Below are positions 18,981-28,337 of a stretch of 58,117 nucleotides of DNA, one piece after another. Each line of letters begins with the position of its first letter. Position 1 is the first letter of the stretch. The translations under genes and the position numbers were made by a program. A model generated the notes under the pieces. That model did not search any database. It was given only the letters and a program-made list of their open reading frames with translations, and was not told the origin of the DNA. The DNA is from an uncultured Pseudomonadota bacterium (lineage in GTDB: Bacteria; Pseudomonadota; Gammaproteobacteria; Burkholderiales; Methylophilaceae): positions 1 to 58,117 of the forward strand of contig CAINBI010000135.1 in the NCBI GenBank assembly GCA_903846555.1, written 5' to 3'.

Positions 18981-19730
18981 GTGTCTTTGAATCTCGCTGT
19001 TAAAAATTCCACACTTAATGAACACACGCTTATTTGGGCCATTATCTGCTCAGTGTTATTGCATGGCTTGCTAGTGGCAGTTATTCCTAAGCTCAAGCTC
19101 GAGGTGATTAATAAGCCAGATATTTTAGAGATCGAACTCATCAAAAAAACCGAACCACCACCAGTCGTTGTGCCAGAGCCTATTCAACCACAGCCAACAG
19201 TGGTTCAACCTAATGTGGTGCAGCCCAAGACAGAAATTAAACCTGAACTAAAACCTTTAAAAACGCCAACCGTCGTAAAAACCGAAGCTACACCATACCA
19301 GCCACCGCCAACCAATGCCGCGCCGCAAACTGAGGTGATTGCAGTCACACCGAAACCAGATGCCGCGCCGACGCCACCCACCCCTATTACGCCGCCTACA
19401 CCGCCTTCAGGGCCAAGTCAGGCTGAGTTAGACGATGCTAAAGGGCGCTATGGCAATGCTTTATGGGGCGCCATTGGCAAGCACAAACAATATCCAAAAA
19501 TTGCCCAGATGCGTAACTGGCAGGGTGAGGCCATTGTCGAGCTGCAGTTGGATGGTAACGGCAAACTTAAGTCCAAAAAAATCATACAGTCCAGCGGTCA
19601 CGATGCGCTGGATAAACAAGCCTTAGAAATGGTTGAAAAAGCCGCGCCTTTCCCTTTACCGCCTGAGGTATTACGTGGCAATAGCTTCAGCATTAGGGTG
19701 CCCATTCCATTTAAGCTTGAAGAGCAATAG
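18981..19730 (+). CDS. tonB: TonB-family energy transducer
   Basis: Periplasm-spanning protein of 249 residues that couples the ExbBD proton channel to outer-membrane transporters. One N-terminal membrane segment (about residues 17-37), a long Pro/Lys/Glu-rich rod (about 50-145, runs such as PTPPTPITPPTPPSGPSQ), and a C-terminal TonB domain with the YPKIAQMRNWQGEAIVELQL block. It opens with GTG. No exbB/exbD is adjacent, so it must share those from elsewhere or use TolQR-like partners. The next gene, a sensor kinase, follows after 56 nt. Confidence 0.88.
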   Translation: MSLNLAVKNSTLNEHTLIWAIICSVLLHGLLVAVIPKLKLEVINKPDILEIELIKKTEPPPVVVPEPIQPQPTVVQPNVVQPKTEIKPELKPLKTPTVVKTEATPYQPPPTNAAPQTEVIAVTPKPDAAPTPPTPITPPTPPSGPSQAELDDAKGRYGNALWGAIGKHKQYPKIAQMRNWQGEAIVELQLDGNGKLKSKKIIQSSGHDALDKQALEMVEKAAPFPLPPEVLRGNSFSIRVPIPFKLEEQ

Positions 19731-19786
19731 TTTTCAAGTACCTGATAATCAATCTGCTAAGATCATGCTTGTAGAATCAAACGCAT

Positions 19787-21262
19787 ATGGTTAAAAAAAA
19801 TAAATCTCTCAAAGACTTACTGCTTATCCACGAGTTGGCCTTTATATTATTGATTACTCTAGCCGCCACAGCAGGCGCTATAGGCATACATCTATGGGAG
19901 AAATCCAGCATAGAATCTAACCGCATCAGCGCCTTAGTCAGCGAGGTTCAACAAACGCGCGGCGATTTATATCGGCAAATGAAAGAGTTGTTTGATGCTT
20001 ACTTTTTAGACGACTTAGGCGCACGCGCTGAATATAATAATTTTACTATTTCAGTGGAAAAACACTTTGTAAGGCTAAAAAAAATTACCGTTGGCGAGGC
20101 AGAAAAGACCGCGATTAACGATTTACACGCCAGTTACAAAGAGTTTGTGCTTGAAACCTCCTCGTTATTTGACCAAAGCAAAGGCATCAATAATGATGCC
20201 ACCAAAAACGCCCTCAAACGCACACTCAATTCTGGCCTAGAAACTGGACTGTTTAAACGTTATGAAGACATTCTGGCGCATACCGAAAGCTTGTTAAACC
20301 AGAAGCAAGCCGAGCTGGATAAACAGCTCATAGACACCAAACGCACCTCAACGATATTACTGACCATCCCGCTGATTTTAGCAGTGTTATTGCTGATGTT
20401 CTCACGCGTTTTTCTTAAACGCGCCATCGTTAAACCAATCGATGGCGTATTAAAAGCCACGGCAGAAATTAGCGCTGGCAACCTCACACACAGAGTCCCT
20501 GAAGAAGGCGTTGCCGAACTGGCGGCGGTTTCACACGCCATCAATGCAATGGCCGATAAATTAGCCATTAGCCAGGAAGCATTAGTCCGTACCGAAAAAC
20601 AAGCCGCGCAAGGTTTATTAGTGCCTATGCTGGCACATAACATCCGCAACCCCCTAGCCAGTATTCGCGCCACAGCACAGGTAATGGACGCCCCCGAACA
20701 TGACGCTGAAACGCGCGAATCACTCATAGGCATCATCAATACAGTAGATAGGCTAGAACGCTGGACTGGCGCCCTGCTAGCTTACTTACTGCCGCTTAAA
20801 CCACAACCAAGCAACACCACAATCCAAGATGTTGTAGAGGGCGCATTAGCACCACTGCAGCAAAAAATAAAAGAAAAATCGATTCAACTCAAGCTACCCA
20901 TATGGCCAAAAAATAATACCCTATTTACCGATCAGCACTTGCTGGAACAAGTGATTTATAACTTACTACTGAATGCGATAGACGCTTCCAGCAAAACAGG
21001 TCGCTTAGAAATCACACTACAAACCACACCACAAGCATACGCACTACAACTACTAGACCGTGGCTGCGGCATGCCATTTAAGCCAGACCCAAGCGCCATA
21101 AGCGCACCAACCACCAAGCGATTTGGCACAGGCTTAGGCATACCGTTTGCATTTAAAGTCTGCGACGCATTAGGTAGCGAGCTTAAATTTGACGCAAGGC
21201 CTGAAGGTGGAACTGTGATTACAATATCACTACCCAAGACATTGAGTTTAGCTAGCCTTTAA
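19787..21262 (+). CDS. Membrane sensor histidine kinase, orphan
   Basis: 491 residues: membrane segment (about 12-35), a periplasmic helical sensor region (about 36-187), second membrane segment (about 188-208), HAMP linker, dimerisation helix with the phospho-acceptor His284 in MLAHNIRNPLAS, and an ATPase domain with N-box Asn396, DRGCGMP and GTGLGIPFA. No receiver-domain gene lies next to it, so its response regulator is unknown. It follows tonB closely, so co-expression with outer-membrane uptake is possible, but its signal cannot be told. Confidence 0.9.
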   Translation: MVKKNKSLKDLLLIHELAFILLITLAATAGAIGIHLWEKSSIESNRISALVSEVQQTRGDLYRQMKELFDAYFLDDLGARAEYNNFTISVEKHFVRLKKITVGEAEKTAINDLHASYKEFVLETSSLFDQSKGINNDATKNALKRTLNSGLETGLFKRYEDILAHTESLLNQKQAELDKQLIDTKRTSTILLTIPLILAVLLLMFSRVFLKRAIVKPIDGVLKATAEISAGNLTHRVPEEGVAELAAVSHAINAMADKLAISQEALVRTEKQAAQGLLVPMLAHNIRNPLASIRATAQVMDAPEHDAETRESLIGIINTVDRLERWTGALLAYLLPLKPQPSNTTIQDVVEGALAPLQQKIKEKSIQLKLPIWPKNNTLFTDQHLLEQVIYNLLLNAIDASSKTGRLEITLQTTPQAYALQLLDRGCGMPFKPDPSAISAPTTKRFGTGLGIPFAFKVCDALGSELKFDARPEGGTVITISLPKTLSLASL

Positions 21263-21559
21263 GTGTCGCACACATCATGTTGAAACGACTAAAATTGAAA
21301 CTAAGTATGAACCATTACCTTTGGCTTCAACAAAGTCTGTTAAATAGCAGTCTAATTTGCACGCGGGTCAGCTAGGTCAATCATGCAATTTATCTTCTCT
21401 TGCTTATCTGAAAATCCTAAATCAACCACTAAATACCGATACCATCAACAAATATTATGGCTTTATTGTTATCCCCTATTGCCTTAATCCTGCTTTTTAT
21501 CAACAATGATGCTAGGCTTAATGATCAATAATACAAATACCTAAATTACGAAAAGTTAA

Positions 21560-22030
21560 ATGACAGACGCTACAATGCTTAATCAAACTGTGACCAATTT
21601 TCAGTTAGCCGCGACTAGTGGTAAAACTTTTCAACGGTCAGACTACCTTGGCAAAAACCTAGTAATCTACTTTTACCCAAAAGATTCCACGCCAGGCTGT
21701 ACAACTCAGGGCATTCAATTTAGAGACGCTTACGCTGACTTTCTGGCTAATAATACTGAGATTTTTGGTGTTTCGCGCGACAGTTTAAAATCACACGAAA
21801 ACTTTAAAGCTAAATTCACTTTTCCGTTTGAATTGCTGGCCGATACTGAAGAATTAGCCTGTACGTTATTTGGCGTGATTAAAATGAAAAACATGTACGG
21901 CAAACAAGTACGTGGCATAGAACGTAGTACATTTATCATTGATAAAAATGGTAATTTAGTCAAAGAATGGCGCGGCGTTAAGGTGGAAGGTCACGCCGCA
22001 GAAGTCCTCGCTTTTATTAAAACGCTTTAA
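21560..22030 (+). CDS. bcp: Thioredoxin-dependent peroxiredoxin, Bcp/PrxQ type
   Basis: Cytosolic thiol peroxidase of 156 residues that reduces H2O2 and organic peroxides. The peroxidatic cysteine is Cys47 in KDSTPGCTTQGIQFRD. The resolving cysteine found five residues later in E. coli Bcp is absent (Ile52); the only other cysteine is Cys101, so this is an atypical or 1-Cys-like PrxQ. About 300 nt of non-coding DNA without recognisable elements lies upstream. The next gene is the PhoH-like ATPase, 45 nt on. Confidence 0.93.
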   Translation: MTDATMLNQTVTNFQLAATSGKTFQRSDYLGKNLVIYFYPKDSTPGCTTQGIQFRDAYADFLANNTEIFGVSRDSLKSHENFKAKFTFPFELLADTEELACTLFGVIKMKNMYGKQVRGIERSTFIIDKNGNLVKEWRGVKVEGHAAEVLAFIKTL

Positions 22031-22074
22031 ATCTAATCATGCTTTTCAATTTAATATTTCATAGCGAGTAATTT

Positions 22075-23472
22075 ATGGTCAAAAAACAAATCGAAGCCGC
22101 AAAACTTTTCGTACTTGATACCAATGTTTTAATGCATGATCCTTCTAGCCTATTTCGCTTTGAAGAGCATGATATTTACTTGCCTATGGTTACCTTGGAA
22201 GAGCTTGATAACAATAAAAAAGGTCTAACGGAAGTAGCACGCAATGCCCGCCAAGCCAGCCGTAATTTAGAAGAAATTGTTGGCACCAGATTAATAGACC
22301 TTGAACTAGGCTGCCCGCTGTCTATTCATGGTAATAAACATGTCACGGGGCGTTTATTTTTACAGACTAATCAAGTGAACATCGAATTACCTGGTCTAGC
22401 TGGTAGCAAAGCAGACAACCAAATTCTTGGCGTGGTAATGACGTTACAACATAGCCACCCAAGTCGCCAAGTTATTTTAGTCAGTAAAGATATTAATATT
22501 CGGATTAAAGCGCGTGCGCTGGGCATGCCTGCCGAAGATTATTTTAACGATAAAGTATTAGAAGATACCGAGCTTTTATACAGCGGCATGAAAGAGCTGC
22601 CCGCTGATTTTTGGGAAAAGCATAGTAAAGAAATGGAATCATGGCAGGAATCAGGCCGTATGTTTTATCGTCTGACTGGTCCGCTATGCAAAACATTTTT
22701 AGTCAATGAGTTTGTTTTTTATGAGTATGAAAAACCTTTTCATGCGATGGTTCGTAGCCTTGATGGCAACACGGCGGTATTAGAAGTCGTCAAAGATCAT
22801 CTATTAGCTAAAAATAATGTTTGGGGCATCACCGCACGCAATCGTGAACAAAATTACGCACTCAATTTGTTAATGGATCCAGAAATTGATTTCGTCAGCT
22901 TGCTAGGGCAAGCGGGTACTGGCAAAACCCTACTGACCTTGGCATCAGCGCTGACACAAGTCCTCGACACGAAGATTTACGCTGAAATCATCATGACCCG
23001 CGTCACAGTTTCTGTGGGTGAGGATATTGGCTTTTTGCCTGGTACCGAAGAAGAAAAAATGGGTCCGTGGATGGGTGCGTTAGACGATAATTTGGACGTA
23101 CTGAATAAAAGTGATGAAAATGCAGGCGAGTGGGGTCGAGCTGCCACGCAAGATTTAATTCGTAGCCGCATTAAAGTCAAATCGCTTAACTTTATGCGTG
23201 GGCGTACTTTTTTGAACAAGTTTTTAATTATTGATGAAGCACAAAACTTAACGCCTAAACAAATGAAAACACTCATCACCCGCGCTGGTCCTGGCACTAA
23301 AGTGGTGTGCTTAGGTAATATTGCGCAAATTGATACGCCGTATTTAACAGAAGGTAGTTCTGGCCTGACATACGTCGTCGATAGATTCAAAGGTTGGGGC
23401 CATAACGGCCATGTGACCTTACTTCGCGGTGAGCGTTCTCGTTTGGCTGACTTTGCTGCTGAAGTTTTGTAA
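22075..23472 (+). CDS. PIN domain-PhoH ATPase fusion
   Basis: 465 residues. An N-terminal PIN nuclease domain (FVLDTNVLMHDPSSL, with further acidic residues in VTLEELDNNKKG) is joined to a PhoH-type P-loop ATPase with Walker A GQAGTGKTLL and Walker B FLIIDEAQNLT. This PhoH2-like arrangement is known as an RNA helicase/ribonuclease in some bacteria; the cellular target is not known. Two codons separate it from the downstream lplT start, suggesting one transcript. Confidence 0.92.
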   Translation: MVKKQIEAAKLFVLDTNVLMHDPSSLFRFEEHDIYLPMVTLEELDNNKKGLTEVARNARQASRNLEEIVGTRLIDLELGCPLSIHGNKHVTGRLFLQTNQVNIELPGLAGSKADNQILGVVMTLQHSHPSRQVILVSKDINIRIKARALGMPAEDYFNDKVLEDTELLYSGMKELPADFWEKHSKEMESWQESGRMFYRLTGPLCKTFLVNEFVFYEYEKPFHAMVRSLDGNTAVLEVVKDHLLAKNNVWGITARNREQNYALNLLMDPEIDFVSLLGQAGTGKTLLTLASALTQVLDTKIYAEIIMTRVTVSVGEDIGFLPGTEEEKMGPWMGALDDNLDVLNKSDENAGEWGRAATQDLIRSRIKVKSLNFMRGRTFLNKFLIIDEAQNLTPKQMKTLITRAGPGTKVVCLGNIAQIDTPYLTEGSSGLTYVVDRFKGWGHNGHVTLLRGERSRLADFAAEVL

Positions 23473-23477
23473 ACAGG

Positions 23478-24638
23478 ATGCGTAAGGGATTTTACACGCT
23501 ACTCGCGGCGCAGTTTTTATCTGCATTGGCTGATAATGCGCTGTTATTTGCTGCCATTGCTTTGCTGCAACAAATGCATGCGCCCAATTGGCACAAGCCG
23601 TTATTACTGCAATTTTTTGTCATTTCTTACATTGTGCTTGCCCCTTTTGTTGGCTCATTCGCGGATGCCCTGCCAAAAGGGCGAGTGATGTTTATCTCAA
23701 ATGGCATTAAATTTATGGGTAGTTTAGCCATGATATTAGGCATGCCGCCGCTGTACGCTTATGGCATTGTCGGCATAGGCGCAGCGGCCTACTCGCCAGC
23801 CAAATATGGCATTTTAACTGAGCTACTTCCCCCCGAAAAACTGGTTAGCGCCAATGCGTGGATGGAGGGCTCTACCGTTATTGCCATTATTTTGGGTGCA
23901 ATTATCGGTGGGAAAATGGCCAACATTGACCCGCATGGCGCGATTATCGCCATTACCGCGCTGTATTTAGTGGCTGCTGGCTTCAATCTCTTCATCCCAA
24001 AACTTCCGATTGACCACACCATTCCGAAAAAAAATCTGTTTTATATATTAAGGGATTTTTATTCTTCTTTTATCGCACTTTGGCGCGATCCACAGGGTCA
24101 AGTTTCTTTATCAGTCACCACTTTATTCTGGGGCGCAGGTGCAACTTTAAGGCTTGTAGTCATTACTTGGGCAGGAGTCGCGCTTAGCTTGGGCTTAGAT
24201 CATGCCACCCAACTAACCGCCACCGTGGCATTAGGGGTAGCGCTCGGCTCAGTCATCGCTGCACGCTACATTACCCTTGAAAACTCGGTAAAAGTTCTGC
24301 CAGCAGGCATCGTAATGGGCATGCTGGTTATTGCAATGGTATTGGTGACAGACTGGCACTTTGCGGCCATATTGTTGTTTACCATAGGCATACTCAGCGG
24401 ATTCTTTGTTGTACCGCTCAACGCATTACTGCAACATAGAGGACATCTGCTGATTGGCGCGGGCCACTCTATTGCCGTGCAAAACTTCAACGAGAATCTG
24501 GGCATACTCATATTAAGCGGTGCCTATACCTTGATGGTTAAAGCCAATTTGCAAATCAATCACATCGTAGTGATTTTTGGCTTATTCGTGATTATTTCAA
24601 TGAGCATGATTAACAGGCTTTATCGCCGGCAAATGTAA
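23478..24638 (+). CDS. lplT: Lysophospholipid transporter LplT
   Basis: Major-facilitator inner-membrane protein of 386 residues with about twelve hydrophobic helices, beginning MRKGFYTLLAAQFLSALADN, which is the LplT hallmark. The family flips lysophosphatidylethanolamine back across the inner membrane for re-acylation by Aas. In enterobacteria it is next to aas; here it follows the phoH-like gene instead, and no acyltransferase is nearby. A long hairpin lies 70 nt beyond the stop. Confidence 0.92.
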   Translation: MRKGFYTLLAAQFLSALADNALLFAAIALLQQMHAPNWHKPLLLQFFVISYIVLAPFVGSFADALPKGRVMFISNGIKFMGSLAMILGMPPLYAYGIVGIGAAAYSPAKYGILTELLPPEKLVSANAWMEGSTVIAIILGAIIGGKMANIDPHGAIIAITALYLVAAGFNLFIPKLPIDHTIPKKNLFYILRDFYSSFIALWRDPQGQVSLSVTTLFWGAGATLRLVVITWAGVALSLGLDHATQLTATVALGVALGSVIAARYITLENSVKVLPAGIVMGMLVIAMVLVTDWHFAAILLFTIGILSGFFVVPLNALLQHRGHLLIGAGHSIAVQNFNENLGILILSGAYTLMVKANLQINHIVVIFGLFVIISMSMINRLYRRQM

Positions 24639-24706
24639 AAGCATAGTCACCCCGCCAACTCATCAGACTTTACAAGCGGAAAAATTTTCTCGCCTCACAT
24701 ACATAC

Positions 24707-24788
24707 GCGCATTCATTGTTGTTCTCACTGCCCTAGCAGGCAGGCTACATAAGCCTCGCAGACCAGTGATAACAACAATGAATAGCGC
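24707..24788. repeat. Long hairpin between convergent lplT and xerD (diverged member of the hairpin family)
   Basis: ATTCATTGTTGTTCTCACTG (24711-24730) pairs with its complement at 24764-24783 with one mismatch; after a bulged A, GCGC extends the stem to about 24 bp. The interior shares CACTGCCCT and GCCTCGCAG with hairpin copy B. It can serve as a bidirectional terminator; it ends 8 nt from the xerD stop. Confidence 0.75.
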
Positions 24789-24795
24789 TGACGTT

Positions 24796-25704
24796 TTATC
24801 CGCGCGGATGATGCGCGTGATGCAATTGCTTTAAACGCTCTCGCGCCACATGGGTATAAATCTGCGTAGTCGAAATATCCGAATGCCCCAACAACATCTG
24901 CACCACTCTTAAATCTGCACCGTGATTCAATAAATGTGTGGCAAACGCATGGCGCAATACATGTGGCGACATATGCTTAGTGATGCCAGCCAATAGTGCA
25001 TAGCGTTTAATCAAATACCAAAAGCCTTGACGCGTCATAGCATCACCGCGATTGGTGACAAAAAGCGTATCACACAGTCGACTTTGCAATATCACTGGCC
25101 TAGCGTCACGCAAATAACGTGCAATCCAATCAATCGCCTCTTCGCCCATAGGCACTAATCTAGTTTTACTACCTTTACCAGTTATGCGCACTGCACCATC
25201 ACTTAGGCTGACTTCCATGGCTTTTACATCGACCAACTCCGATACGCGCAATCCGCAGGCATAGAGCAGCTCTAACATGGCTCTATCGCGCAAACCTATA
25301 GGCTCATTGACATTAGGGGCGTTAAGTAGCGCAACCACTTCATCTTCATTCAAGCTGGCAGGTAAACTGCGTGGCAGCTTGGGCGACTGAATTTGTATGG
25401 TGGGGTCTAAGCTGATTTTGTTTTCGCGGATGACAAAACGATAAAATCGTCGCAGACTTGCAATCAAACGACTAATACTGCGCGGCTTGCTAAGCGGAAA
25501 CTTAATCGCAAGGTATTGCTGAATATCGGCTTGATCTACCTTTAATAATGGCTTGTTTTGCGTTGCCAACCACTGCGCAAAGCTAGTTAAATCGAGCCGA
25601 TAACTGACCAGCGTATTTTTGGATAAACCATCTTCCAGCCATAAATGGTCAATAAAGGTATCTAGCTCTGCGGCATCTGCTGGTGTAATTACTTGCTCAC
25701 TCAT
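24796..25704 (-). CDS. xerD: Site-specific tyrosine recombinase XerD
   Basis: Resolves chromosome dimers at dif with XerC and FtsK. 302 residues from the ATG at 25704. An N-terminal SAM-like core-binding domain is followed by the catalytic domain with Arg153, Lys167, His248, Arg251, His274 and nucleophile Tyr283, seen in CGLRVSELV, TGKGSKTRLVP, SPHVLRHAFATHLL and GHSDISTTQIYTH. Upstream in-frame codons exist, but MSEQ is the usual N-terminus. It overlaps the end of ogt by 8 nt. Confidence 0.96.
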   Translation of the reverse strand: MSEQVITPADAAELDTFIDHLWLEDGLSKNTLVSYRLDLTSFAQWLATQNKPLLKVDQADIQQYLAIKFPLSKPRSISRLIASLRRFYRFVIRENKISLDPTIQIQSPKLPRSLPASLNEDEVVALLNAPNVNEPIGLRDRAMLELLYACGLRVSELVDVKAMEVSLSDGAVRITGKGSKTRLVPMGEEAIDWIARYLRDARPVILQSRLCDTLFVTNRGDAMTRQGFWYLIKRYALLAGITKHMSPHVLRHAFATHLLNHGADLRVVQMLLGHSDISTTQIYTHVARERLKQLHHAHHPRG

Positions 25705-26206
25705 GCTTATCACCTTGCGCATAATCAACTACACCTTCGTGGGCTAACAGCCATTGCTTGATGAACAAGCCATTTGGCTTACCCTGCATAAATCCGCCTA
25801 TGCCTTTTTGCGCGACCACACGATGACATGGAATCATTAGCGGAATAGCATTGGCACCACAGGCATTGGCCACAGCACGCGGCGCTGAACCAACTTTTTC
25901 AGCCAACTGACCATAGGTAATAGTTTGCCCAAGGGGAATGGCGGCTATGGCCTGCCAAACGCGTTGCTGAAAGGCTGTACCTTGTGCGTTAAGTGGCCAA
26001 TCAAACTGAGTGCTCGGTCGCTGCAAATATTGCATAATCTGCGCATAGGCTTGTTTAACTAAAGGATGCGCCGATAGCTGATTATCTGCTGATGGAGATT
26101 CTGAAAGTAAATCAATCGCCAGTTGATTGCCTTGTACCGAAATTGACACCGCTCCAAACGGGGTGTTAATCAAAGCATTATGCTTTGCATCAAGGTTCAT
26201 CATCAT
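25697..26206 (-). CDS. ogt: Methylated-DNA-protein-cysteine methyltransferase
   Basis: Suicide repair protein that removes O6-alkyl groups from guanine. 169 residues; an N-terminal RNase H-like domain precedes the catalytic block, with acceptor Cys127 in the motif IPCHRVV and the winged-helix DNA-binding stretch RAVANACGANAIP. Overlaps the xerD start, so the two genes are probably translated together. Confidence 0.95.
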   Translation of the reverse strand: MMMNLDAKHNALINTPFGAVSISVQGNQLAIDLLSESPSADNQLSAHPLVKQAYAQIMQYLQRPSTQFDWPLNAQGTAFQQRVWQAIAAIPLGQTITYGQLAEKVGSAPRAVANACGANAIPLMIPCHRVVAQKGIGGFMQGKPNGLFIKQWLLAHEGVVDYAQGDKHE

Positions 26207-26286
26207 AATTCAGCATTAAATCTTATCGTCATGCGCTAGATGTTAAACCAATGTTGCTGATATGCAAACGTAAAAAAGCAGGCGTT

Positions 26287-26320
26287 AAAAAACCCCAAAA
26301 GACTTTCATCATTTTGGGGC
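26287..26320 (-). terminator. Intrinsic terminator of the rpsP-rimM-trmD-rplS operon
   Basis: On the minus strand CCCCAAAA and TTTTGGGG form an 8-bp stem around an 11-nt loop, followed by six Ts. It lies 39 nt beyond the rplS stop. Confidence 0.9.
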
Positions 26321-26358
26321 TTTGCTTTAATTTACAACGCGTTGCAACGCTTATAAAC

Positions 26359-26754
26359 TTAGGCTTTTGCTACGGGTGCCATGACTTCTTTTTCACGCGT
26401 GAACAATTTTTCTTTAATACGTGCCGATTTACCTGAACGCTCGCGTAAGTAGTAAAGTTTTGCACGACGAACATCACCGCGACGTTTTACTTCAATGCTA
26501 GCGATTAGCGGAGAGTAAGTTTGGAATGTACGCTCAACACCTTCACCAGATGAAATTTTACGTACAATGAATGATGAGTTTAAGCCACGGTTACGTTTGG
26601 CAATAACAACACCTTCGTATGACTGCACACGTTTACGTGTACCTTCAACTACGTTTACGCCGACTACTACGGTATCGCCTGGTGCAAAACTAGGAATCGA
26701 TTTGCCTAAACGGGCAATTTCTTCCTCTTCTAGCATTTTAATAATATCTGCCAT
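26359..26754 (-). CDS. rplS: Large-subunit ribosomal protein L19
   Basis: 131 residues; L19 sits at the subunit interface of the ribosome. Conserved blocks: [34 protein letters not shown] and [18 protein letters not shown], followed by a 15-residue basic tail. Last gene of the rpsP operon, 96 nt after trmD, with an intrinsic terminator behind it. Confidence 0.97.
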   Translation of the reverse strand: MADIIKMLEEEEIARLGKSIPSFAPGDTVVVGVNVVEGTRKRVQSYEGVVIAKRNRGLNSSFIVRKISSGEGVERTFQTYSPLIASIEVKRRGDVRRAKLYYLRERSGKSARIKEKLFTREKEVMAPVAKA

Positions 26755-26850
26755 TTTTTTTCCTTTATATCGCCTTGGTTTTAATCCGTAAGATTAAACC
26801 GCAACGGGTTCCTTTTAATTATGAAGAGCTTGTTCCTGCTCCTAAGCCAC

Positions 26851-27594
26851 CTAAATATCAGGAGCTGTGAGCAGCCGTGCTTCTTCTTTCGTCAACGGCC
26901 TTGCGGCCAATAAATCGGGACGTTGATCCCGAGTTCTGTGCAATGACATTTTCAAACGCCACTGTTTAATCTTTGCATGATTGCCCGACATTAAAACCGC
27001 AGGCACCTTCACACCGTTATATTCTTCTGGTCTTGTGTAGTGCGGGCAATCTAATAAGCCATCGACAAATGAATCTTCAACTGCAGAATCACTATCACCC
27101 AAACACCCTGGCAACTGCCGCACTATAGCGTCTATCAACGCCATCGCTGGCAACTCGCCACCACTTAACACGTAGTCACCTATGGAGATTTCTTCATCCA
27201 CTTGCGCGTCTATCAGTCGTTGATCAACACCCTCGTAACGACTGGTGACTAGGACTAAACCTTGCTTTTTACTTAATTGCATGACTTTCTCATGCGTCAG
27301 CGGTTTTCCCGCTGGCGAAAGATGGATAACCCAGCTCTCAATATTCTTTGTCGCCTGCACAGCTTTTGCTGCATGGATAGACCTTTCCAACGGCTCTATC
27401 AACATCACCATGCCAGGGCCACCACCATATGGCCTATCGTCTACTGTTTTATGGTGATCACTGGTGAAATCGCGCGGATTCCAAAACTGAATATCATAAA
27501 GTTTATTCTGTAATGCCCTACTGCTAATGCCATATTTACTAATGGCATCAAACATTTCAGGAAACAGCGTCACCACATCGAATCTAAAGGCCAT
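26851..27594 (-). CDS. trmD: tRNA (guanine-37-N1)-methyltransferase
   Basis: Knotted SPOUT-class enzyme that methylates G37 next to the anticodon using S-adenosylmethionine and prevents frameshifting. 247 residues. The knot region shows the conserved [24 protein letters not shown] and the C-terminal DNA/RNA-binding extension. Canonical place between rimM and rplS. Confidence 0.97.
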   Translation of the reverse strand: MAFRFDVVTLFPEMFDAISKYGISSRALQNKLYDIQFWNPRDFTSDHHKTVDDRPYGGGPGMVMLIEPLERSIHAAKAVQATKNIESWVIHLSPAGKPLTHEKVMQLSKKQGLVLVTSRYEGVDQRLIDAQVDEEISIGDYVLSGGELPAMALIDAIVRQLPGCLGDSDSAVEDSFVDGLLDCPHYTRPEEYNGVKVPAVLMSGNHAKIKQWRLKMSLHRTRDQRPDLLAARPLTKEEARLLTAPDI

Positions 27595-27627
27595 GATTAA
27601 AGCCTAGGCAAAACTTAGGCAACATGT

Positions 27628-28224
27628 CTAAAAATCCGCATCCCAATCAACCAGCATTGTTTTTGCTTTTGTATCAACTTCAAGCACGACTGCGGCAGTA
27701 AATGGCAGCAATCTTTCTTGTAGCTTCTCTTTTACATCTACTTTTGCTTTGCTTGCTTGAGTTTTATCGCCAACGACGGTTTCGTTTACAACTGGTTCGA
27801 TAGCATCAGGCTTAACCATATCAGGCTTAACAACAATCACATCGTTTGCACCTGTTTCAAACACATCTACAATTAAACCAAAATCAATGTCTTGCAGATT
27901 TTTAACGCGCAAACCGATTAAGTCTGACCAGTAGTATTCGTTTTCTTCCGCTTCAGGCAATTGCACTCTGGGAACCGCAATCTGCTTACCTTTACAGGCC
28001 AGCGCTGCATCCCTATCATCAACACCTTTTAGCTTAACTACGATAACATTATTGTGTACTTTGGCAGTTTCAACGACCATTTCACGCCAGTCGTCACCCT
28101 TACCCAGCCACCAGTTATCGTAATCAAACAAGCCGTCGAACGCTTCCGTATCTGGCACAATTTTGAGCCAGCCAAAAACGCCGTAGGGCGCAACGATGCG
28201 CCCCATGACTACCATATCGCTCAC
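27628..28224 (-). CDS. rimM: Ribosome maturation factor RimM with an internal insertion
   Basis: Assists assembly of the 30S head around S19. 198 residues, about 25-30 longer than usual. The N-terminal RimM fold (MGRIVAPYGVFGWLKI) and the PRC-barrel part (YYWSDLIGLRV, then ERLLPFTAAVVLEVD) are present. The extra length is a charged, repetitive insertion around residues 134-169 (VVKPDMVKPDAIEP and the Lys/Asp-rich stretch after it), right where the PRC barrel normally continues from DVIVV to the LLPF strand. Confidence 0.93.
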   Translation of the reverse strand: MSDMVVMGRIVAPYGVFGWLKIVPDTEAFDGLFDYDNWWLGKGDDWREMVVETAKVHNNVIVVKLKGVDDRDAALACKGKQIAVPRVQLPEAEENEYYWSDLIGLRVKNLQDIDFGLIVDVFETGANDVIVVKPDMVKPDAIEPVVNETVVGDKTQASKAKVDVKEKLQERLLPFTAAVVLEVDTKAKTMLVDWDADF

Positions 28225-28337
28225 AGCTTCACCAACATGCTTTCATTCTGGCAAGCATTGATACCGACCAAAGCATTTAAAACCACATTGCTCAAACTAA
28301 TCATACCGATGAAGATATGTGCTGAGCAATATGGAAT

